A model generated the notes under the pieces. It searched no databases. It saw only the letters and a list, made by a program, of their open reading frames with translations, and was not told the origin of the DNA. A program made the translations under genes and the position numbers. From Oscillospiraceae bacterium (GTDB lineage: Bacteria; Bacillota; Clostridia; Oscillospirales; Oscillospiraceae), in contig JAHHSI010000034.1 in assembly GCA_020025275.1 (NCBI GenBank), positions 1 through 19,919 of the forward strand: a stretch of DNA of 19,919 nucleotides, written 5' to 3'. Of this stretch, positions 1-5,250 are shown piece after piece (within the stretch, counting starts at the first letter, position 1; each line of letters begins with the position of its first letter).

Positions 1-156
1 GGCCCCGGCGGCATGGTGGACGGCAAGACCGTGACCATGAGCGTCAAGCCCGGCGACAAGGTGATCACCGACAAGTATGCCGGCACCAAGGTCACTCTGG
101 AAGATGTGGAGTACATCGTGGTGCGTCAGGGCGACATCCTGGCCATTGTAGAGTAA
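1..156 (+). CDS. groES: Co-chaperonin GroES (10 kDa), C-terminal part, cut by window edge
   Basis: The first 51 codons of the window read in frame 1 to a TAA stop. They give the end of a GroES protein, recognisable by the K-x-G-D-K-V repeats, YAGT, and the C-terminal run ending in DILAIVE. GroES caps the GroEL ring and closes the folding chamber in the cytoplasm. The start, any CIRCE operator and the promoter lie outside the window. The stop is 38 bases before the groEL ATG, with no terminator between them, so the two genes form the usual bicistronic heat-shock operon. Confidence 0.95.
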   Translation, partial: GPGGMVDGKTVTMSVKPGDKVITDKYAGTKVTLEDVEYIVVRQGDILAIVE

Positions 157-194
157 TTCATTCACATTTCGTCTCAAGTAGGAGGTAATTGATT

Positions 195-1829
195 ATGTCT
201 AAGATGATTAAGCGCGGCGATGAGGCCCGCAAAGCTCTGGAAGCCGGTGTCAATCAGCTGGCCGATACCGTAAAGATCACCCTGGGCCCCAAGGGCCGCA
301 ACGTGGTGCTGGATAAGAAGTTCGGCACTCCCCTGATCACCAACGACGGCGTGTCCATCGCCAAGGAGATCGAGCTGGACGATCCCTTCGAGAACATGGG
401 CGCACAGCTGGTGCGTGAGGTCTCCACCAAGACCAACGATGTGGCCGGTGACGGTACCACCACCGCTACCCTGCTGGCACAGGCCATGATCCGTGAGGGT
501 CTGAAGAATCTGGCCGCCGGTGCCAACCCCATCGTCATGAAGAAGGGCATGGCCAAGGCCGTGGACGCCGCTGTTGAAGCCATCCGCACCCAGAGCCAGA
601 AGGTCAACGGCTCGGCTGATATTGCCCGTGTCGGTACGGTTTCTTCCGGTGATGAGACCATCGGCAAGCTGATTGCCGAGGCCATGGAGAAGGTTTCCCA
701 CGACGGTGTGATCACCATCGAGGAGTCCAAGACCGCCGAGACCTACAGTGAGGTGGTTGAGGGCATGATGTTCGACCGTGGCTACATCACCCCCTATATG
801 GTCACGGATACCGAGAAGATGGAGGCGGTCATTGATGACGCCTACATCCTCATCACCGATAAGAAGATCTCCGTCATTGCCGACATCCTGCCTCTGCTGG
901 AGCAGCTGGTGCAGGCCGGCAAGAAGCTGTTCATCATCGCTGAGGATGTGGAGGGCGAGGCCCTGAGCACCCTGATTGTGAACCGTCTGCGTGGCACCCT
1001 GAACGTGGTGTGCGTCAAGGCACCCGGCTTTGGTGACCGCCGCAAGGAGATGCTGCAGGATATCGCTGTACTGACCGGCGGTCAGGTCATCTCCGAGGAG
1101 ATCGGTCTGAACCTGAAGGATACCACCATTGATATGCTGGGCCGTGCCCGTCAGGTCAAGGTGACCAAGGAGAACACCATCATCGTAGACGGTGCCGGCA
1201 ACAAGGAGTCCATCGACGCCCGTGTGGCTCAGATCCGCTCCGAGATCAACGTCACCACCAGCGAGTACGACCGTGAGAAGCTGCAGGAGCGTCTGGCCAA
1301 GATGGCCGGCGGTGTGGCCGTGATCAAGGTCGGTGCCGCAACGGAAACCGAGATGAAGGAGAAGAAGCTGCGCATCGAGGATGCTCTGAATGCCACCAAG
1401 GCCGCTGTGGAAGAGGGCATCGTGGCCGGTGGCGGCACCATCTTTGTCAACACCATCCCCGCCGTTACGGCTCTGCTGGACAGCGTGGAAGGCGATGAAA
1501 AGACCGGTGTCCAGATCGTGGCCAAGGCTCTGGAGGAGCCCATCCGTCAGATTGCCGCCAATGCCGGTATCGACGGCAGCGTGGTTCTGGAGAAGGTCAA
1601 GACTGCTGAAAAGACCGGTTATGGCTTTGACGCCTATAACGAGGTCTACTGCGACATGATCGCCGCCGGGATCGTCGATCCTGCCAAGGTGACCCGCAGC
1701 GCTCTGGAGAACGCCGCTTCCGTGTCCGGTATGGTCCTGACCACCGAGTCTCTGGTGGCTGATAAGCCCGAACCTCCCGCTCCCATGGCTCCCGCCGGTG
1801 ATATGGGCGGCATGGGCGGTATGTATTAA
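195..1829 (+). CDS. groEL: Chaperonin GroEL (60 kDa)
   Basis: ATP-driven folding chaperonin of the cytoplasm, 544 residues, the usual family length. It shows the N-terminal LGPKGRNVVLD nucleotide-binding motif, the NDVAGDGTTTATLLA motif with the ATPase aspartate at about residue 86, the GEALSTLIVNRLRG apical segment and the Gly-Met tail ending GGMGGMY. I chose the ATG at 195 because AGGAGG at 180-185 lies nine bases upstream. An in-frame TTG at 189 would sit only three bases from that site. It follows groES directly and ends at a strong intrinsic terminator at 1849-1882. Codon use is GC-rich, as expected for a core gene of this genome. Confidence 0.98.
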   Translation: MSKMIKRGDEARKALEAGVNQLADTVKITLGPKGRNVVLDKKFGTPLITNDGVSIAKEIELDDPFENMGAQLVREVSTKTNDVAGDGTTTATLLAQAMIREGLKNLAAGANPIVMKKGMAKAVDAAVEAIRTQSQKVNGSADIARVGTVSSGDETIGKLIAEAMEKVSHDGVITIEESKTAETYSEVVEGMMFDRGYITPYMVTDTEKMEAVIDDAYILITDKKISVIADILPLLEQLVQAGKKLFIIAEDVEGEALSTLIVNRLRGTLNVVCVKAPGFGDRRKEMLQDIAVLTGGQVISEEIGLNLKDTTIDMLGRARQVKVTKENTIIVDGAGNKESIDARVAQIRSEINVTTSEYDREKLQERLAKMAGGVAVIKVGAATETEMKEKKLRIEDALNATKAAVEEGIVAGGGTIFVNTIPAVTALLDSVEGDEKTGVQIVAKALEEPIRQIAANAGIDGSVVLEKVKTAEKTGYGFDAYNEVYCDMIAAGIVDPAKVTRSALENAASVSGMVLTTESLVADKPEPPAPMAPAGDMGGMGGMY

Positions 1830-1848
1830 TCCGATCAACCGTCGATCC

Positions 1849-1882
1849 AAGCTCCCTGCCGGATTCCGGCAGGGAGCTTTTC
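1849..1882 (+). terminator. Intrinsic terminator of groESL
   Basis: A perfect 14-bp stem (AAGCTCCCTGCCGG with its complement, 1849-1862 and 1866-1879) closes a 3-base loop and runs into a short T-tract, 20 bases after the groEL stop. Confidence 0.9.
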
Positions 1883-1982
1883 CCACTTTCCCCGTTACTC
1901 CCGTTGCTCCCGCAAGAGCCGCTGCATGCCGCAGTCTCGTCTCCCCCTGTCAAAAACTTTTTTGGAAAAATCGAAAAAGGTG

Positions 1983-2012
1983 TTGACAATACAGGGGGCA
2001 GTATGTTATATT
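1983..2012 (+). promoter_or_regulatory. Sigma-A type promoter of the tRNA cluster
   Basis: TTGACA at 1983-1988 is a perfect -35 box. TATATT at 2007-2012 follows after 18 bases, or TTATAT after 17. The first tRNA begins 28 bases further on. There is no other gene this promoter could serve before the tRNA cluster. Confidence 0.8.
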
Positions 2013-2040
2013 AAATCTTGCCTTGTCGAGGGTATCTCAT

Positions 2041-2117
2041 GGCGGCGTAGCTCAGTTGGCTAGAGCATGCGGTTCATACCCGCAGTGTCACCGGTTCGAA
2101 TCCAGTCGCCGCTACCA
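2041..2117 (+). tRNA. tRNA-Met (anticodon CAT), elongator type
   Basis: A 77-base cloverleaf with acceptor GGCGGCG/CGCCGCT, D-arm AGCTCAGTTGGCTAGAGC, anticodon loop TTCATAC, T-loop GGTTCGAATCC and encoded CCA. The anticodon stem lacks the three G-C pairs of initiator tRNA, so an elongator is favoured. A lysidine-modified tRNA-Ile also carries CAT in the gene and cannot be fully excluded by eye. Confidence 0.93.
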
Positions 2118-2119
2118 TT

Positions 2120-2149
2120 CCTGATGAGATGGTTTCCCATCTCATCAGG
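2120..2149 (+). other. Spacer hairpin between tRNA-Met and tRNA-Glu
   Basis: A perfect 13-bp inverted repeat (2120-2132 and 2137-2149) with loop TTTC lies three bases after the tRNA-Met CCA. No T-tract follows, so it is more likely an RNA-processing or stabilising hairpin in the polycistronic tRNA precursor than a terminator. Confidence 0.6.
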
Positions 2150-2170
2150 TCCTCACAGGGATACACTTGC

Positions 2171-2245
2171 GGCCCGTTGGTCAAGTGGTTAAGACACGGC
2201 CCTTTCACGGCTGTAACATGGGTTCGAGTCCCGTACGGGTCACCA
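2171..2245 (+). tRNA. tRNA-Glu (anticodon TTC)
   Basis: A 75-base cloverleaf. Acceptor GGCCCGT pairs with ACGGGTC, the anticodon loop is CTTTCAC, the T-arm contains GGTTCGAGTCC and CCA is encoded. It is the second gene of the three-tRNA transcript. Confidence 0.96.
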
Positions 2246-2277
2246 TCAAATGGCAGTCCGATTCGGGCTGTCCATAT

Positions 2278-2354
2278 GGAGGCTTAGCTCAGCTGGTTAG
2301 AGCGCCTGCTTCACACGCAGGAGGTCACTGGTTCGAGTCCAGCAGTCTCCACCA
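2278..2354 (+). tRNA. tRNA-Val (anticodon CAC)
   Basis: A 77-base cloverleaf with acceptor GGAGGCT/AGTCTCC, anticodon loop TTCACAC, T-arm GGTTCGAGTCC and encoded CCA. The spacer before it (about 2252-2273) can fold into a short G-U-containing hairpin. It is the last gene of the cluster and borders the AT-richer accessory block. I found no second copy of its 3' end elsewhere in the window. Confidence 0.96.
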
Positions 2355-2356
2355 AG

Positions 2357-2396
2357 AAACGACTGATTTCATCAGAAATCAGTCGTTTTTCTTTTT
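2357..2396 (+). terminator. Intrinsic terminator of the tRNA cluster
   Basis: A perfect 13-bp stem (AAACGACTGATTT at 2357-2369 with 2376-2388) around loop CATCAG, followed by a long T-rich tract to 2396. It starts three bases after tRNA-Val. Confidence 0.93.
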
Positions 2397-2631
2397 ATTA
2401 GAGCAAAATCGCTGCCTACTTTTGCTATTTTTATCTGTTCGCAGGAATCCCACCAATGGGACTTGATTTTGCCCACAGGATGGGGCCTGATCGGTGCCAT
2501 GACAGGGGTCGTTTGCTCACCAGGCAATCTGTTTCCCCGCTATCCAATTCTTTCCCATAGGTAGCTCCATTCCGTTATTATTTTACCCGCAGCGGTATCT
2601 GTGTCATATACCCATTTCCCCTTTTATATCT
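2397..2631. other. Intergenic stretch without a recognisable gene
   Basis: This stretch separates the tRNA terminator from the tail of the minus-strand operon. I see no convincing ORF, RNA gene or att-like repeat. It may hold the 3' untranslated end of the minus-strand operon. Confidence 0.5.
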
Positions 2632-2805
2632 TTAATCATAATCATCATCGTCCCAGCCAGACACAATGTGCATTTCTCCGGAATCCATATCCATAGCCAT
2701 GTTATCCGAGATTCGCAGCATCATATCGCCATCACTATCCATTCCCATATTCCCGGATGTGCTAATCATATCGCCATCGTCTAGGTCTAAAACAAATCTT
2801 CCCAT
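2632..2805 (-). CDS. 57-residue acidic, methionine-rich hypothetical mini-protein
   Basis: The minus strand reads ATG (2803-2805) to TAA (2632-2634). The product has about 15 Asp, one Glu and ten Met in 57 residues, almost no basic residues, and ends in DDDDYD. Three imperfect repeats can be seen, each built around D-x-G-(D/E)-M. At DNA level GATGGCGATATGAT occurs twice. The start is supported by an AAGGAG site inside the last codons of the upstream gene, whose TAA lies only two bases before this ATG, so translation is probably coupled. I do not recognise the family. Such composition fits a DNA mimic, a metal or cofactor binder, or an antitoxin-like partner, but none of these is shown. It is the third gene of the minus-strand operon. 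Confidence 0.6.
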   Translation of the reverse strand: MGRFVLDLDDGDMISTSGNMGMDSDGDMMLRISDNMAMDMDSGEMHIVSGWDDDDYD

Positions 2806-2807
2806 GG

Positions 2808-3497
2808 TTATTCTCCTTTTGACTCAGCTGCCTCGCTGACCTTCATGATTTTCAGCATCTCCATGTCCCCATTCTCGATAGCCAGTGCAATAATGTCCTC
2901 CCGCAATAGAGAATAGGTTTTCCATCCATTTGACATCAAATCATACCGGGCACATAGAGATCCTTCTCCCTCGACATTCATCCCTCCGCCAAGTCCGCAT
3001 GTACTTCGCCGCTCCGGATCCTGATCTGCAAACCATACATATCCCTCGTCCATTAGATATCGAATCAATGCGTGGTTTTTAAACTCCAGTGCATAGTCCA
3101 CCAGTGTCTTTCCGTATTCGTCCGTGTATAAGGCGGGACGCATCGGTTGCTGCAGGTACTCCTTCCACATGGTTTCATCATTTGAAAGTGCCACCGTATA
3201 ACTACACAGCGGCAAGTCCACCTTCTCGCAAGGCTCTCCTCGCAAGATTTCCTCGCAAGATACATGTAAAAGTTCACAAAACGCTTCCATATCCTTCAGC
3301 TGAATTTTCTTCTTGCCCTTCATCATCTGAGAAAACCGGTTTTCCATTCGGTTAATATTTTCTTCTGTCTCCTCTTGATTTCGGAAACGAAGACAATCCT
3401 TGCTGAATTGCCGTACTGATTCATATTCATCTTTATGTTTTAGAATCAGTTCTCTTAAATGCGCACCCATTTTTTCAGGGGTTGCTGCTGTAAACAT
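2808..3497 (-). CDS. HTH/ankyrin-like protein, short paralogue (229 residues)
   Basis: Unnamed protein, clearly paralogous to the first 223 residues of its upstream neighbour. Residues 50-86 resemble an XRE-type HTH tail (NRFSQMMKGKKKIQLKDMEAF, then LLHVSCEEIL). Residues 126-152 (DEYGKTLVDYALEFKNHALIRY, then LMDEG) look like an ankyrin repeat, and a second unit is at 201-219 (DIIALAIENGDMEMLKIMK). I chose the ATG at 3497 because it aligns with the paralogue's start and has GAGGTG upstream. A longer in-frame extension to 3683 would run back over the neighbouring gene. The start follows the neighbour's TGA as TGATATG, so the two are translationally coupled. A DNA-binding or protein-sensing regulator is likely; its target is unknown. 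Confidence 0.8.
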   Translation of the reverse strand: MFTAATPEKMGAHLRELILKHKDEYESVRQFSKDCLRFRNQEETEENINRMENRFSQMMKGKKKIQLKDMEAFCELLHVSCEEILRGEPCEKVDLPLCSYTVALSNDETMWKEYLQQPMRPALYTDEYGKTLVDYALEFKNHALIRYLMDEGYVWFADQDPERRSTCGLGGGMNVEGEGSLCARYDLMSNGWKTYSLLREDIIALAIENGDMEMLKIMKVSEAAESKGE

Positions 3498-3498
3498 A

Positions 3499-4746
3499 TC
3501 ACACCTCTCTCTTCCATCGCACGAACGGTTGACGTCTACAAATTCGATGATAAATTTCGTTGACTTCCATGGCCATATGCCGCAATTCTGTACCACATTT
3601 GTCAGCATCTGCTCGAATAAGATTCGTAGTAAGTCTCTCTTTCGCCTGCACATCCACAAAGAGAATCCAACTTCCATCTTCACTTAAATAACGATTTCTC
3701 ATAATATCTTCGCAGACGATATTTCTCCCATGCTCACTCTTGAAATAACTCTCGTGATAACTATCAAGGACGCTGCTAAACAAGTTTTGGAGCTTATCAT
3801 CGGCATATTGATTATGTTTGATTGCTGTGTGCAACATCTGCTTTGCTATTGCATGATTTGTCTGCGCCATCCTTGTCAAGAGCTCATCAAAGAAAGGCGT
3901 TAGCCACCTTTCCTCGTTTCCAAAGCGGTCCTTAATGGTGAACTCTTCCGTAAAGTAGGCAAGAACTGCTTCATCTGCCTCCATCAACGCATCCAATATT
4001 TCCGGTGCATATTCTCCGTTCCAATCCAGATCCCAGCCGCTGCAAGCAAGGTATTGTTCCGGAATCTCTCGCGCCCGCATTTGCTTCAACATGCCTACGT
4101 CTCCGGTTTCAATTGCCAGCACAATGGCTTGATTACGCAGTTCTGCGCTGAATGTCAACTGACTCGGCGCATATCCTCGTTCCATTTTTTTAGGTACAGT
4201 ATAGTAGCCACTTGTGGCAGGCTGCATTGCCATTTTACTGAACACTGCACCAAGGCCAAGTGCCTGCTGTTCTATCCTCGATGCTCCTTGAACCCAAATC
4301 TCGCCATTTTCAACAAGGTAGCGAATCAATTCATAGTTCTTATACTCTACTGCATATTCGACCAGCGTCTTTCCATATTCATCCACATCATACTCGGTCT
4401 CCATGGACAAATAGCTCTTCCAAACGTCCGGTTTTTTTGAACGTGCCACCGAAGCATTCGTTAAACGGAAACCTACCGGCGCATGGTTCTTGCCACCGCT
4501 TAGAATCTCCTCCGGCGAAACGCCCAAAAGGCTGGAGAAAACAGGGATATCCATCAGTTGGATATCTTTGTTGCCTTGAATCATCTGGGATATTCTATTG
4601 GCCATCTTCTGTACTTCAATTTCTGTCTCCTCCCGTTCTTGCATTCTCAAGCAAGCCCGACAAAATTGGCGCTCTGATTCATACTTTCTAAGGATCAGGT
4701 GTTTCAGATAGCCTCCGATTTCCGTTGAATTTGCTAATTCAAACAT
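3499..4746 (-). CDS. HTH/ankyrin-like protein, long paralogue (415 residues)
   Basis: First gene of the minus-strand operon, with GAGGTGAGG just before its ATG. Residues 43-85 resemble a Cro/CI-type helix-turn-helix (NRISQMIQGNKDIQLMD, then LLGVSPEEIL). Residues 122-149 form an ankyrin-like unit (DEYGKTLVEYAVEYKNYELI, then RYLVENG), and a second is at 203-223. The C-terminal 190 residues, absent from the short paralogue, contain further helical ankyrin-like pairs (EILDALMEADEAVLAYF; LLTRMAQTNHAIAKQML) and an uncharacterised end. No signal peptide or membrane segment is seen. The role is probably DNA-binding regulation plus protein contact. CGTATATG repeats in the upstream spacer could be its operator. 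I do not recognise a named family. Confidence 0.82.
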   Translation of the reverse strand: MFELANSTEIGGYLKHLILRKYESERQFCRACLRMQEREETEIEVQKMANRISQMIQGNKDIQLMDIPVFSSLLGVSPEEILSGGKNHAPVGFRLTNASVARSKKPDVWKSYLSMETEYDVDEYGKTLVEYAVEYKNYELIRYLVENGEIWVQGASRIEQQALGLGAVFSKMAMQPATSGYYTVPKKMERGYAPSQLTFSAELRNQAIVLAIETGDVGMLKQMRAREIPEQYLACSGWDLDWNGEYAPEILDALMEADEAVLAYFTEEFTIKDRFGNEERWLTPFFDELLTRMAQTNHAIAKQMLHTAIKHNQYADDKLQNLFSSVLDSYHESYFKSEHGRNIVCEDIMRNRYLSEDGSWILFVDVQAKERLTTNLIRADADKCGTELRHMAMEVNEIYHRICRRQPFVRWKREV

Positions 4747-5250
4747 ATCCTCACCTCTTCTTGTACTTTACCATTTTTATTTGTTTTAATCTGTCTCTAA
4801 TTTGTATATGCAATTTGTATCGTTCATTTTACGTATATGCTTTTCGTATATGATAGCATATTGTGCAATTCCCGTATATTTTTACTCAGAAACCTTTGCA
4901 GCACCACCGAAGATAGGCGTAGACCACGAACTCTCCGGGACACAATCCCACATGAACGATATCGTTGTCCAGCCGAAAAAAGTTTCCGCGTCGAGAAAGA
5001 GCGGCACTTCCTCTATGATTTGTCGATTGAGTCCTTCAACCGATGTTCGCCAAATGATACCTCCAGTGGGAATAACAACCACCGGAATGAAAAATCCTTT
5101 GACCATAATCGGCCGAAGGATTTCAAAGGGCAGCATTATTATATGTAAATAGCAGCAAGAGCTTCATACTTTCTTTTGATTTACGATAGATAATGCGCTA
5201 TGCTAAAGACATATATCCCATGTTATAAATGATACAATGAGGAATTCAAG
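4747..5250. promoter_or_regulatory. Divergent intergenic region with CGTATATG repeats
   Basis: This 504-base spacer separates the minus-strand HTH/ankyrin operon from the helicase gene. The AT-rich side next to the operon holds direct copies of (C/T)GTATAT(G/T) at 4803-4810, 4832-4839, 4845-4852 and 4873-4880, with starts 29, 13 and 28 bases apart. They are candidate regulator sites. The central part (about 4880-5150) is less AT-rich and open in several frames on both strands, including an 84-codon minus-strand frame ending at 4882, but none has a ribosome site. An 8-bp inverted repeat (AAATCCTT at 5092-5099 with AAGGATTT at 5116-5123) is also present. The middle could be a gene remnant or an unannotated RNA. 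Confidence 0.45.
5176..5204 (+). promoter_or_regulatory. Candidate promoter of the helicase/nuclease gene
   Basis: TTGATT (5176-5181) and TATGCT (5199-5204) are separated by 17 bases and end 46 bases before the helicase ATG. Each box has four or five matches to consensus, so this is a plausible moderate promoter. Confidence 0.5.

Noticed and set aside
174..1886. 570-codon open frame on the minus strand across groEL
   Set aside because: It is the antisense shadow of a highly biased GC-rich gene. Its repeated His/Gly/Leu composition is typical of such shadows, and it has no ribosome site.
3498..3683. 62-residue N-terminal extension of the short HTH/ankyrin protein
   Set aside because: It overlaps the coding end of the upstream paralogue. 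The ATG at 3497 has a GAGGTG site and aligns with the paralogue start.
4802..5152. 116-codon plus-strand and 84-codon minus-strand frames in the divergent spacer
   Set aside because: Neither has a ribosome site or a recognisable family, and several frames are open there at once. Kept only as an unexplained region.
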